From Bradyrhizobium sp. 21 (GTDB taxonomy: Bacteria > Pseudomonadota > Alphaproteobacteria > Rhizobiales > Xanthobacteraceae), in NCBI RefSeq assembly GCF_023073335.1, contig NZ_JADPJG010000017.1, positions 64,969 through 128,968 on the forward strand: a DNA stretch of 64,000 nucleotides, written 5' to 3'. A program made the position numbers and the translations under genes. The notes under the pieces were generated by a model, which was given only the letters and a program-made list of their open reading frames with translations, was not told the origin of the DNA and ran no database searches. Positions 37,748-46,826 of the stretch are shown one piece after another (positions within the stretch are counted from its first letter, which is position 1; every line of letters starts with the position of its first letter).

Positions 37748-39319
37748 ATGGGTAATTTTCCGACCGACAATCCGGCGTCGACCGACCAACTGGCGACGCA
37801 TGAAAAGATCAAGACAATCGAGGAACTGGGCGAGATCGCGCGGTCCGCGCAAGCGCAAGGCCGGACGGTTGCGCTCTGCCACGGCGTCTTCGACCTCGTG
37901 CATCTCGGCCATATCAGGCACATCCAGGCGGCGCGTAACGAAGGCGACGTCGTCATGGTGACGATCACCTCCGACCGTTACGTCAACAAGGGGCCGGGCC
38001 GGCCGATCTTCCCCGAAAACATGCGGGCCGAGATGCTGGCCTCCCTCGCGAACGTCGATTGGGTCGGCATCAATCACACCTCCAGTGCCGAGCCGATCCT
38101 GGATACGGTGCGGCCGGACATCTACGTGAAAGGCTCCGACTACGAGAACCCCGAAGACGACGTGACCGGCAAGATCCGGACCGAGCGCGACGCCGTCGAG
38201 CGTCACGGCGGACGCATCGTGTTCACGCGCGACGTGACCTTCAGCTCCTCGTCGCTGGTGAACCGCTACTTCGACATCTACGATCCTCCACTGCGCGACT
38301 ATCTGCAGAAGGTCCGAGAAGGTGGCGGCGCCGAGCGCCTGCTGAAACTGATCGACAAGGTGCAGGACATGCACGTCGTGCTGGTCGGCGACACCATCAT
38401 CGACGAATACCAGTACGTCACCGCGCTCGGAAAGGCCTCGAAGGAAAACATCGTCGCCACGCTGTTCAAGAACGGCGAGCAGTTTGCCGGCGGCGTCATC
38501 GCCGCGGCGAACCATGTCGCGAGCTTCTGCAAGTCGGTGGAGATCGTGACGACGCTGGGTGGCAACGACTACCCCGAAGAGTTCATCCGCGCGCATGTCC
38601 GCCCGAATGTCACGTTGACGCCGATCCGCCTTCAGGGACGTCCGACGACCCGCAAATTGCGCTACGTCGAGCTGGGCTATCTGCACAAGCTTTTCGAAGT
38701 CTACACCATGGACGACACGCCGCTCGACGAGGCCGCGCGGAAGGAGATCGACCGCGTCACCGCAGAACGGGTTCGCGGCGGGGACGTGGTCATCGTCACC
38801 GATTTCGGTCACGGCATGATCGCCCCGAGCACAATCGATGCCCTGAACGCAAATGCCAAGTTCCTGGCGGTCAATGCCCAGAGCAACAGCGGCAATCACG
38901 GCTACAATCTCATCACGAAATATCCGCGCGCCGATTACATCTGCATCGACGCGCCGGAGGCGCGTCTTGCGGCAACCGACAAGTTCAGCGACATCGCGTC
39001 CGTGATCGAGGCCGGCCTGCACAGCAAAATCGACTGTGACAACATGATCATCACGCACGGCTCCTTCGGCTGCTACCCCTTCTCGTCGAAGACCGGCGTC
39101 GCGCGCGTTCCCGCCTTCACCAAGACCGTGGTCGACACCGTCGGCGCGGGGGACGCCTTCCTCACCATCACCGCGCCGCTGGTCGCCGCCGGTGGCAATA
39201 TCGAGGACGTCGCCTTCATCGGCAACGCCGCCGGCGCGATCAAGGTCGGGATTGTCGGCCACCGCAGCTCGGTCGAAAAGGTGCCGCTGGTCAAGTTCGT
39301 CACTGCGTTGTTGAAGTAA
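37748..39319 (+). CDS. HldE-like bifunctional enzyme with reversed domain order
   Basis: 523 residues. Residues ~40-165 are a nucleotidyltransferase (CHGVFDLVHLGHIRHI, HxGH at 52-55). Residues ~195-523 are a PfkB/ribokinase-type kinase with VVLVGDTIIDEY, FAGGVIAAANHV and the catalytic DTVGAGDAF (GAGD at 466-469). In E. coli HldE the kinase comes first, so the order is reversed. HldE phosphorylates heptose 7-phosphate at C1 and then adenylylates it. The kinase active region differs from HldE (VNAQSNSGNHGYN replaces the DPKG region), so the substrate may differ too. It sits 83 bases after the epimerase and 22 before an SDR gene. Confidence 0.85.
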   Translation: MGNFPTDNPASTDQLATHEKIKTIEELGEIARSAQAQGRTVALCHGVFDLVHLGHIRHIQAARNEGDVVMVTITSDRYVNKGPGRPIFPENMRAEMLASLANVDWVGINHTSSAEPILDTVRPDIYVKGSDYENPEDDVTGKIRTERDAVERHGGRIVFTRDVTFSSSSLVNRYFDIYDPPLRDYLQKVREGGGAERLLKLIDKVQDMHVVLVGDTIIDEYQYVTALGKASKENIVATLFKNGEQFAGGVIAAANHVASFCKSVEIVTTLGGNDYPEEFIRAHVRPNVTLTPIRLQGRPTTRKLRYVELGYLHKLFEVYTMDDTPLDEAARKEIDRVTAERVRGGDVVIVTDFGHGMIAPSTIDALNANAKFLAVNAQSNSGNHGYNLITKYPRADYICIDAPEARLAATDKFSDIASVIEAGLHSKIDCDNMIITHGSFGCYPFSSKTGVARVPAFTKTVVDTVGAGDAFLTITAPLVAAGGNIEDVAFIGNAAGAIKVGIVGHRSSVEKVPLVKFVTALLK

Positions 39320-39341
39320 CGGCAAATACTGGAGAACGACA

Positions 39342-40343
39342 GTGATTGATCAAAAATGGAATGTGATGGTCACCGGTGGTGCCGGCTATGTCGGCAGCGT
39401 GCTGGTTCCCCATTTGCTCGCGGCCGGACACAAGGTCACCGTGCTCGACCTGTTCATGTATGGCGAGGGCGTCTTCGATGCCGTCCGCAACAATCCCAAT
39501 CTGCGCCTGATCAAGGGCGACATCCGCGATGAAGCCGCGATCAACGAGGCCCTGCGCGGCAACAACGCCGTGATCCACCTCGCCTGCATCTCCAACGACC
39601 CGTCGTTCGAGCTGGATCCGGGACTCGGCAAATCCATCAATTACGACTGCTTCCGCCCGATGGTACGCGCCGCCAAGAAGGCGGGCATCAAGCGCTTCAT
39701 CTACGCCTCCTCGTCCAGCGTCTACGGCATCAAGGACGAGGCCGAGGTGACTGAGGAGCTGTCCTGCGAGCCGCTCACGGACTACTCGAAGTTCAAGGCG
39801 ATGTGCGAGACCGACCTTGCCGAGGAGGCCGCGTCCGGGTTCGTCGCCTGCACGGTTCGTCCCGCCACCGTCTGCGGCTACGCGCCGCGGCAGCGGCTCG
39901 ACGTCGTCGTCAACATCCTGACCAATCTCGCGGTCAACACCGGCCGCATCCGCGTGTTCGGGGGAACGCAGCGCCGGCCCAATCTGCACATCGAGGACAT
40001 GTCCGCAGCCTATCTGTTCCTGCTGCAGCAGGAGGACGCGAAGATCGACGGCAAGACCTACAATATCGGCTACGAGAACCACTCGCTGATGAAGATCGCC
40101 GACATCGTCAAGTCGGTGGTCGGCAGCAATGTCGATGTCGTCGTCGAGCCGACCGACGATCTCCGCTCCTACCACGTCTCTTCGGAGAAGATCCGCCGCG
40201 AGCTCGGCTTCGCGCCGACCCACACGATCGAGCAGGCCGTGTCCGGCCTCGTGGACGCCTTCAAGGGCGGCCGCCTGCCGAACTCGCTCAACGACCCCCG
40301 GTACTTCAACATCAAGATGATGCAGAACATCAGCCTGAAGTGA
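39342..40343 (+). CDS. NAD-dependent sugar epimerase/dehydratase (extended SDR), second
   Basis: 333 residues with a GTG start preceded by GGAGA six bases upstream. VMVTGGAGYVGSVLVPHLL binds NAD, the YxxxK pair is in TDYSKFKAMCE, and YASSSSVYG holds the catalytic Ser. PNLHIEDMSAAYLFLL resembles the group of NDP-sugar and heptose epimerases/reductases. In the inferred pathway it would act on the product of the preceding nucleotidyltransferase, for example as an HldD-like epimerase or a 4,6-dehydratase; sequence alone does not decide. Confidence 0.85.
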   Translation: MIDQKWNVMVTGGAGYVGSVLVPHLLAAGHKVTVLDLFMYGEGVFDAVRNNPNLRLIKGDIRDEAAINEALRGNNAVIHLACISNDPSFELDPGLGKSINYDCFRPMVRAAKKAGIKRFIYASSSSVYGIKDEAEVTEELSCEPLTDYSKFKAMCETDLAEEAASGFVACTVRPATVCGYAPRQRLDVVVNILTNLAVNTGRIRVFGGTQRRPNLHIEDMSAAYLFLLQQEDAKIDGKTYNIGYENHSLMKIADIVKSVVGSNVDVVVEPTDDLRSYHVSSEKIRRELGFAPTHTIEQAVSGLVDAFKGGRLPNSLNDPRYFNIKMMQNISLK

Positions 40344-40960
40344 GCGGCGTGCGGATCGGCATCGATTTCGACAACACGATCGTCTGTTACGACAAGGTCT
40401 TTGCCGCCGTGGCACGTCAGCGTGGGCTGGTGCCGGAGGGGTGGGAAGGGCTGAAGACGGACGTGCGGGACCATCTCCGGTCCCGCGCGGGCGGCGAGCT
40501 TGCCTGGCAAGGGCTGCAAGGCTTCGTCTACGGCAAGGGAATTGGCGGCGCCGAAATCTATCCGGGGGTGCGGGAATTCCTGGCGGCGTGCAGGCAGGCC
40601 GGCGCGAAGGTCTCCATCGTCAGCCACAAGACTCGTTTCGGCCATCAGGACCCCGACCGCACCGACCTGCGTGACGCCGCGCGCGGCTGGCTGCGGGGAG
40701 CGCGCCTGATCGACGCTGCGGATGCGGCGCTGGCCATCGGCGACGTCTATTTCGAGGACACGCTTGCCGCCAAGGTCGAGAGACTTGCGAGCCTGGAGCT
40801 CGATATCTTCATCGACGATCTCGTCGACGTCTTCGAGCAACCGCATTTTCCGAAGGCCACGCGATCGATCCTGTTCACGCGGACGCAGCCTCCCCACCCC
40901 GACCATTGCAAGCCGATGGCGACATGGGCCGATATCCGCCGCGAGGTGTTTGCGGCATGA
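40340..40960 (+). CDS. HAD-superfamily phosphatase
   Basis: 206 residues with a GTG start overlapping the preceding stop codon (GTGA). HAD motif I is IDFDNTIVCYDKVF (DxDxT), motif II is VSHKT, a Lys follows, and motif IV is IFIDDLVD. It is likely a small-molecule phosphatase. In the heptose pathway a HAD phosphatase (GmhB) removes the 7-phosphate between kinase and nucleotidyltransferase steps, and this could fill that role, though it is not a close GmhB. A GTG at 40349 is an alternative start. Confidence 0.8.
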   Translation: MSGVRIGIDFDNTIVCYDKVFAAVARQRGLVPEGWEGLKTDVRDHLRSRAGGELAWQGLQGFVYGKGIGGAEIYPGVREFLAACRQAGAKVSIVSHKTRFGHQDPDRTDLRDAARGWLRGARLIDAADAALAIGDVYFEDTLAAKVERLASLELDIFIDDLVDVFEQPHFPKATRSILFTRTQPPHPDHCKPMATWADIRREVFAA

Positions 40961-41985
40961 GCGGGACCGACATCAGCGCGCCGGATGCGATGGCGATCGG
41001 CAGCCGCCTGGCCGGGGCGCGGGTCGCGGCCGTCCAGCCGGCACGGTCGGGCGGCAACAACAGGGTGTTTCGACTGGAGATGGCGGAGGGACCGCCCCTC
41101 GCCCTCAAGCATTATCCGTCCGACGGACGCGACCGTCTGGGACAGGAATATGACGCGCTCTTGTTTCTTTCGCACCACGGCATCATGTCGACGCCGCGGG
41201 CGGTCGCGAAGGACGCGGATGCGTACTGCGCGCTATACCAATGGTTCGACGGCGAGGCCGCGGTGCTGCGTCCCCAGGCCGACGATGCCGACCAACTCGC
41301 CGATTTCCTGATCGAGCTGCAGAAGCTGCGCAACGCCGAAGGCGCGCAGAATTTGCGGAACGCCTCAGCCAGCATCTTTTCGCCCGAAGCCGCCATCGCC
41401 CAGTACGAGCAGCGCCTGGACGGACTGAGGCAGGCCTCGGATGATCATCCCGACCTGCGCGCGTTCATGGAAGGCAGCCTGGTTCCAAGCACTGCTGCGG
41501 CGATTGGGCAGCTCCGCCGCCGCTACGCGGAACTGGGGCGGGATCCCGCGGCGGATCTGGCGCCCGCCCATCGCGCGCTAAGTCCGTCCGATTTCGGACT
41601 ACACAACGCGCTGCGCGGCGAAGACGGCCGGCTGCGATTCATCGACTTCGAATATTTCGGCTGGGACGATCCGGTCAAGCTCGTGTCCGACACCGCTATT
41701 CACCCCGGCAGCGATCTGCCCGAGGCGAGCGCGAATCGATTGATCGAACGGCTGTCGCGGACCTTCGAAGCGAGCGATGACGCGTTTGCGATCCGCCGTG
41801 ACGTACTGTATCCTCTGTTTGCGGCGATTTGGTGCCTGATCGTGCTGAATGCCTATTTGCCGGAAAGCCGCTCCCGGCGCGCAATGGCTGCGCAAGGTAG
41901 CGATCTTACAATCCGCCTTGCCGGTCAGCTCGACAAAGCCCGCCGGCTCCATCAAACGATTTGCACAAGCGATTCGCCGACGTGA
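40957..41985 (+). CDS. APH/choline-kinase-like small-molecule kinase
   Basis: 342 residues, ATG overlapping the preceding stop (ATGA). The protein-kinase-like fold of aminoglycoside/choline phosphotransferases is seen in LALKHYPSDGRDRLGQEYDA and the catalytic loop LSPSDFGLHNAL followed by FIDFEYFGWDDP. The usual HGD of the loop is PSD here: the catalytic Asp and the Asn are kept, the His is lost. The substrate is probably a sugar, a cyclitol or an amino alcohol. It is coupled by overlap to HAD and transketolase genes. Confidence 0.8.
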   Translation: MSGTDISAPDAMAIGSRLAGARVAAVQPARSGGNNRVFRLEMAEGPPLALKHYPSDGRDRLGQEYDALLFLSHHGIMSTPRAVAKDADAYCALYQWFDGEAAVLRPQADDADQLADFLIELQKLRNAEGAQNLRNASASIFSPEAAIAQYEQRLDGLRQASDDHPDLRAFMEGSLVPSTAAAIGQLRRRYAELGRDPAADLAPAHRALSPSDFGLHNALRGEDGRLRFIDFEYFGWDDPVKLVSDTAIHPGSDLPEASANRLIERLSRTFEASDDAFAIRRDVLYPLFAAIWCLIVLNAYLPESRSRRAMAAQGSDLTIRLAGQLDKARRLHQTICTSDSPT

Positions 41986-42830
41986 TCCAGATCTCGCCCC
42001 ACGCTGAAGCCGCCCTCACCTGCACGCTCGACGAGCGCAGTCTTTATCTGCGCCGCCTTGTCCTGGGCTCTGTCCGCTCCGCGGGACGCGGACATGTCGG
42101 TCCGGCCTTGTCGCTGATCGAGATGGTCCGCGTACTCTACGACGACGTGCTGCGAATCGATCCGAAGAATCCGCGCCACCCCGAGCGCGACCGCGCCATC
42201 CTCAGCAAGGGCCATGGCTGCCTCGCGCTCTATGCGCTGCTGGCCGACCGCGGCTTCTTCCCACTGTCGGAGCTTGACGGTTTCTGCGGCCCCGACAGCA
42301 TTTTGGGCGGACATCCCGAATACGGCATGGTGCCGGGCGTCGAGGCGTCGACCGGCGCGCTCGGACACGGCCTGTCGATCGGCGTCGGCCTTGCGCTCGC
42401 CGCACGCATGCGCGAGCGCTCCTACCGCACCTTCGTTCTGCTCGGCGACGGCGAGATCAACGAGGGATCGGTGTGGGAAGCCGCCATGGGCGCGGCCAAG
42501 CACGGGCTCGACAATCTGGTCGCGTTGATCGACTACAACAAGCTGCAGAGTTACGGGCCTACCGACTACGTCCTGCCGCTGGAGCCGCTCGCGGACAAAT
42601 GGCGCAGCTTCGGCTTCGCCGTGCAGGAACTCAACGGCCACGACGTCGGCGCGCTGCGCACCGTCCTGAAGCAGGTCCCGGCCGTTCCTGGAAAACCCAC
42701 CGCGATCATCTGCCATACCGTCAAGGGCAAGGGTCTGCCGGCCGCGGAATCCAACGCCGATTGGCATCACAAGAACAAGCTGACCGACAGCGAGCTCGAC
42801 GCCATCCGCGTCGCCGTCGGCGATTTTTGA
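41982..42830 (+). CDS. Transketolase-like protein, N-terminal (ThDP-binding) half
   Basis: 282 residues. The ThDP/Mg motif is LLGDGEINEGSVWEAAMGAA with the Asn in VALIDYNKLQ, preceded by SKGHGCLALYALLADRG and STGALGHGLSIGVGLA. A full transketolase is about 660 residues; here the two halves are separate genes. The GTG at 41982 is chosen because it overlaps the previous stop (GTGA) like its neighbours; a TTG at 41961 is possible. It must pair with the next gene product. It transfers two-carbon units, so it could make a seven-carbon ketose phosphate or add a branch. Confidence 0.87.
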   Translation: MIQISPHAEAALTCTLDERSLYLRRLVLGSVRSAGRGHVGPALSLIEMVRVLYDDVLRIDPKNPRHPERDRAILSKGHGCLALYALLADRGFFPLSELDGFCGPDSILGGHPEYGMVPGVEASTGALGHGLSIGVGLALAARMRERSYRTFVLLGDGEINEGSVWEAAMGAAKHGLDNLVALIDYNKLQSYGPTDYVLPLEPLADKWRSFGFAVQELNGHDVGALRTVLKQVPAVPGKPTAIICHTVKGKGLPAAESNADWHHKNKLTDSELDAIRVAVGDF

Positions 42831-42840
42831 TCGGCTCCCC

Positions 42841-43800
42841 ATGCGCAACACCGCGATGAACATGGTCCACAAGCTCGCCACGCGCGACGAGCGGGTGCTT
42901 TACATCGGCTCCGATCCAGGCGCCGGCACGCTGCGCGCGATGAGCAAGGAGTTTCCCAAGCGCCATCTGATCGAAGGCATTTCGGAAGCGCACATCATCG
43001 GCATGTCGGCCGGCCTCGCGATGGAGGGCTTCGTGCCCTACGTCAACACCATCGCGACATTCCTCACCCGCCGCTGCTACGAGCAGGTGGCGGTCGATCT
43101 CTGCCTGCACAATCTGCCGGTGCGGCTGATTGCCAATGGCGGCGGGCTCGTCTACGCGCCGCTCGGCCCCACCCACCAGGCGATCGAGGACATCGCCATC
43201 ATGCGGGCGCTGCCGAACATGACGGTGATCTGCCCCTGCGATGCCGACGAGGCGGCGCGGCTGATGGAGCAGACGCTCGACTGGACCGGGCCGATCTACA
43301 TTCGGCTCGGCAAGGGCGGCGACGCCGTCGTCTCGAAGGCCGAGCACGGATTTGAGATCGGCAAGGCCATCCTCATGCGGCCGCCCGGCGATGTCGTCAT
43401 GGTCACGACAGGCATCATGCTCCAGCGCGCACTCGCTGCGGCCGACCTGCTGGCCGCGCAGGGCATTCGCGCCGGCATCCTGCACATGCATACGGTCAAG
43501 CCGCTGGATACCGAAGCCTTGCTGCAGGCGGCGCGCGCCACCCGTCTGCTGGTGACACTGGAAGAGCATGTGCCCTCCGGCGGCCTCGGCAGCGCGGTCG
43601 CGGAGACGCTGATCGACAAGCTCGGATCAGGTCTGCCCGCAATGCTGCGGTTGTCGCTGCCGGACCGCTTCATGCACAATTACGGCTCGCAGGACTCGCT
43701 GCTGAAGAAGCACGGACTTTCCGCCGACGCCATTGCGACCTCGATCGAGCGCACGCTCGCGGCGTCGCACACCTCCTCTCCTCAACTTCATTCCACCTGA
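42841..43800 (+). CDS. Transketolase-like protein, C-terminal (Pyr plus C) half
   Basis: 319 residues. The pyrimidine-binding domain has the conserved Glu in LIEGISEAHIIGMSAGLAM, then PYVNTIATFLTRRCYEQV and GGLVYAPLGPTHQAIED. The C-terminal domain contains LLVTLEEHVPSGGLGSAVAE. Together with the gene 10 bases upstream it rebuilds a complete transketolase or DXS-like enzyme. Its stop codon overlaps the start of the first DegT aminotransferase gene. Confidence 0.87.
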   Translation: MRNTAMNMVHKLATRDERVLYIGSDPGAGTLRAMSKEFPKRHLIEGISEAHIIGMSAGLAMEGFVPYVNTIATFLTRRCYEQVAVDLCLHNLPVRLIANGGGLVYAPLGPTHQAIEDIAIMRALPNMTVICPCDADEAARLMEQTLDWTGPIYIRLGKGGDAVVSKAEHGFEIGKAILMRPPGDVVMVTTGIMLQRALAAADLLAAQGIRAGILHMHTVKPLDTEALLQAARATRLLVTLEEHVPSGGLGSAVAETLIDKLGSGLPAMLRLSLPDRFMHNYGSQDSLLKKHGLSADAIATSIERTLAASHTSSPQLHST

Positions 43801-44915
43801 TGGGCCCCATGCACGACGTTCGATATTCCTATCTGCTCGAGCAATTCTCCGACCCGGCACCGATCCTGGCCGAGATCGGCCGACTGGTGGCGACCGGTGA
43901 CTTCACCCTGGGCAAGCCGGTCGCCGAATTCGAACGGCGCTTTGCCGAACTGATCGGCGTGCGTCACGCCATCGGCGTCGGATCGGGTACCGATGCGCTC
44001 AAGCTGCCGCTCAAGGCGCTCGGCATCGGCCATGGCGACGAGGTCATCACCGCCGCCAACACGTTCATCGCCACCGTCGGCGCCATCGCGGAAACCGGCG
44101 CGACGCCGGTGCTGGTCGACTGCGACGATTCCTTCTGCATGAACGTCGATTACGTCGAAGCCGCGATCACGGCGAAGACCAAGGCCATCATGCCGGTGCA
44201 GTTGACCGGCGAGGTCGTCGACATGGGCAAGCTGATGGCGATCGCCCAGCGCCACAACATCCCCGTCGTCGAGGATTCCTGCCAGGGCATCCTGTCGGAG
44301 TTTGCCGGAAAGCGGTCCGGCACCCACGGCATCGCGGCCGGCTTCTCCCTGCATCCGCTCAAGAACCTCAACGTCTGGGGCGACGCTGGCGTCGTCGTCA
44401 CCAATGACGACGGGATGAACGAGAAGCTGCGCCTGATCCGCAACCACGGCATGAAGAATCGCGACGAGATCGCGATCCTCGGCTGCAATTCGCGGCTCGA
44501 TTCCCTCCAGGCCGTGGTCGGCAACTGGCTGATCGGCCAGACCAGCGAGATCACCCGGCGCCGGATCGAGAACGCGGCCTATTACGACGCGGGCCTTGCC
44601 GGCCTGCCCGGCCTGCGCGTGCCGCCGCGCCGGCCCAACGTGAAGCACGTCTACCATCTCTATATGGTGTTCGCCGAGCGCCGCGACGAGCTCTACAAAT
44701 ACTGCCTGGACAATGGCATCGAAGCGAAGATCCACTACCCCATCCCGCTGTATCAGCAGGAAGGCCTCAAGCATCTCGGCTACGCGCCGGGTACCTTCCC
44801 CGTCACCGACCGCCACGCCACGGAAGTCATCAGCTTCCCCGTCGACCAGCATCTGACGCGCGCCCAGCAGGACCGCGTCATCGAGACCGTTCGGAAGTTC
44901 TGCCATGGACGCTGA
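43800..44915 (+). CDS. DegT/DnrJ/EryC1/StrS-family aminotransferase (first)
   Basis: 371 residues. PLP-dependent enzymes of this family aminate keto sugars. GVGSGTDALKLPLKALGIG, EDSCQGILSEFAG and the PLP Lys in FSLHPLKNLNVWGDAG are present, so it should be catalytic. ATG at 43800 overlaps the transketolase stop codon; an ATG at 43809 is an alternative. A tandem homologue follows with an 11-base overlap. Confidence 0.88.
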   Translation: MGPMHDVRYSYLLEQFSDPAPILAEIGRLVATGDFTLGKPVAEFERRFAELIGVRHAIGVGSGTDALKLPLKALGIGHGDEVITAANTFIATVGAIAETGATPVLVDCDDSFCMNVDYVEAAITAKTKAIMPVQLTGEVVDMGKLMAIAQRHNIPVVEDSCQGILSEFAGKRSGTHGIAAGFSLHPLKNLNVWGDAGVVVTNDDGMNEKLRLIRNHGMKNRDEIAILGCNSRLDSLQAVVGNWLIGQTSEITRRRIENAAYYDAGLAGLPGLRVPPRRPNVKHVYHLYMVFAERRDELYKYCLDNGIEAKIHYPIPLYQQEGLKHLGYAPGTFPVTDRHATEVISFPVDQHLTRAQQDRVIETVRKFCHGR

Positions 44916-46023
44916 CACCGGCCGCCGGCGCATCGGTTACGTCAATCTTCCCGCGCAGTTCGAGGAAGAGCGCGGCGAGATCATGCAGGCGGTCGAGGGC
45001 GTGTTCCAGCGCGGCGATTTCATCGGCGGCGCGGCCGTCGCGAAGCTCGAAGAGGAGCTCACCACCTATCTCGGTTCACCGCATGTCGTGACGCTGAATT
45101 CCGGCACCGACGCACTGATCCTCGCCTTGAGGGCGCTCAACATCGGTCCCGGCGACGAGGTGATCACCCCGCCGAATTCGTTCGTGGCGTCAACCGCCGC
45201 GATCATCACCGTCGGCGCCACGCCCGTGTTTGCGGACGTGCTGCCGGACCAGAATATCGATCCCGCCGCGGTCGAGGCTGCCGTTACCCCGCGGACCAGG
45301 GCGATCATGCCGGTGCACCTGACCGGACGCATGGCCGACATGAGCCCGCTGATGGCGATTGCCGAAAAGCACGCTCTCGCCGTGATCGAGGATAGCGCGC
45401 AGGCGGTCGGCTCGACCTATGACGGTCGGATGAGCGGGACCATCGGAACGTTCGGCTGCTTCTCCGCCCACCCGCTGAAGAACCTCAATGCCGCGGGCGA
45501 CGCCGGCTTCGTCGTCACCGCCGACGCCGAGCTTGCCGCGAGAATTCGCCGCCTGCGCAATCACGGCCTGATCAATCGCAGTGACGTCCAGGAATGGGGC
45601 ATCGTGTCACGCCTCGACACGGTCCAGGCCGAGGTGCTTCGCATTCGCCTGCGTCACCTGCCCTCTGTCATCGAACGCCGGCGTCGCAACGCCGCCCAAT
45701 ACCGCGCCGAACTCGCCGGCCTGCCCCTGTTCATTCCGCCCTGCCGCAACATCGAGTTCAACACCTTCCACACCTTCGTCGTGCAGACGGACCGTCGCGA
45801 CGACTTCCAGAAATATCTTGCCGGCAAGGGCATCGAGACCGCGATCCACTATCCGGTCCCGATCCACCTCCAGGAGGCGGCGGCGCATCTGGGTCACGGT
45901 CGCGGCGCGTTCCCGGTGACCGAGCGGCAGGCGGATCAGATCCTCACGCTCCCCATCAACCAGTTCCTCTCGGCCTCCGATATCAGCTATGTTTGCGCGA
46001 CCTCCCGGGAGTATTTTGCATGA
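44905..46023 (+). CDS. DegT/DnrJ/EryC1/StrS-family aminotransferase (second)
   Basis: 372 residues. NSGTDALILALRALNIGPGD, EDSAQAVGSTYDG and the PLP Lys in FSAHPLKNLNAAGDAG match the family. It is plainly homologous to the gene just upstream, suggesting a tandem duplication followed by divergence. Two aminotransferases in one operon suggest either a diamino sugar or two keto-sugar intermediates. Its stop overlaps the next start (ATGA). Confidence 0.88.
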   Translation: MDADTGRRRIGYVNLPAQFEEERGEIMQAVEGVFQRGDFIGGAAVAKLEEELTTYLGSPHVVTLNSGTDALILALRALNIGPGDEVITPPNSFVASTAAIITVGATPVFADVLPDQNIDPAAVEAAVTPRTRAIMPVHLTGRMADMSPLMAIAEKHALAVIEDSAQAVGSTYDGRMSGTIGTFGCFSAHPLKNLNAAGDAGFVVTADAELAARIRRLRNHGLINRSDVQEWGIVSRLDTVQAEVLRIRLRHLPSVIERRRRNAAQYRAELAGLPLFIPPCRNIEFNTFHTFVVQTDRRDDFQKYLAGKGIETAIHYPVPIHLQEAAAHLGHGRGAFPVTERQADQILTLPINQFLSASDISYVCATSREYFA

Positions 46024-46826
46024 GCGACACGGCTTTCCTCGGAGCCGACGAGCAGGCGCTGGCGCAACGCTTCATCGACGACGGCTTCGTCACCACACCG
46101 GCCGACGATCGCGCCGGGCTCGACCGGATCCAGCGGCGCGCCGCCGAGCTCGCGGCGGACTATCTGAAGCTGCCGCACGGCAACGATCCCTACGAGATGC
46201 TCGACACCGTCCACACGCGGGTGGGCGTGGATGATCTCAACGGCCTGCGGCTGCACGTCTTCAACGGCCTCAACGCCGAACCCTGGTTCCGGCCGACCTA
46301 TTTCCGCCTGGCGCGCTCGACGATCGAGACCATCGTCGGCAACGAGCTCTGCATGCAGCGCCGCGTCAATCTCAGTATCCAGCTCCCCGGCGACGACTCG
46401 TCCCTGCTCGCCACCCATTCCGACGTCTGGTCGGGCGACTCGCCGTTCGAGGTCGTGGTGTGGGTACCCCTGGTCGACGTCCACCGTAGCAAATCGATGT
46501 ATCTGCTGCCGCCGTCCCTGAACGGCGACATGCAGGACCGGATGGCAAGCCTACGCAGCGCCGAGGAGCTGTACAAGACCATCAAACCGCACGCGACCTT
46601 CATCGAGATTCCCTACGGTCACGTGATGCTGTTCAACCAGACCCTGATGCACGGCAATCGAGTTAACGAAGAAGCCGGCACGCGCTGGAGCATGAACTGC
46701 CGCTTCAAGAGCATCATGTCGCCCTACGCGGACAAGCGATTCGGCGAGTTCTTCGAACCGATCCTGCTGCGCCCGGCCACGCGCGTCGGCATGCAATACA
46801 AGCTGCCGGGAGGCTTCCATGGCTGA
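46020..46826 (+). CDS. 2-oxoglutarate/Fe(II) oxygenase of the sporadic carbohydrate cluster type
   Basis: 268 residues. The metal-binding HxD lies in LLATHSDVWSGDSPFEVVVW (HSD) and the distal His and Arg in TLMHGNRVNEEAGTRWSM, giving the facial triad plus the 2-oxoglutarate-binding Arg. It is most like the family annotated as 'sporadic carbohydrate cluster 2OG-Fe(II) oxygenase' (named from Leptospira O-antigen-type loci). It would hydroxylate or oxidatively rearrange a sugar intermediate. The ATG at 46020 overlaps the preceding stop codon, and the next gene overlaps its 3' end by 8 bases. Confidence 0.82.
   Translation: MSDTAFLGADEQALAQRFIDDGFVTTPADDRAGLDRIQRRAAELAADYLKLPHGNDPYEMLDTVHTRVGVDDLNGLRLHVFNGLNAEPWFRPTYFRLARSTIETIVGNELCMQRRVNLSIQLPGDDSSLLATHSDVWSGDSPFEVVVWVPLVDVHRSKSMYLLPPSLNGDMQDRMASLRSAEELYKTIKPHATFIEIPYGHVMLFNQTLMHGNRVNEEAGTRWSMNCRFKSIMSPYADKRFGEFFEPILLRPATRVGMQYKLPGGFHG

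Noticed and set aside
39803..40960. A 385-residue protein reading through the SDR gene into the HAD gene
   Set aside because: The first ~180 residues are an off-frame translation of the SDR gene. The HAD protein begins at the GTG at 40340.
45594..46826. A 410-residue form of the 2OG oxygenase
   Set aside because: The extra N-terminal part is an off-frame reading of the second aminotransferase gene; the ATGA overlap at 46020 is the natural start.
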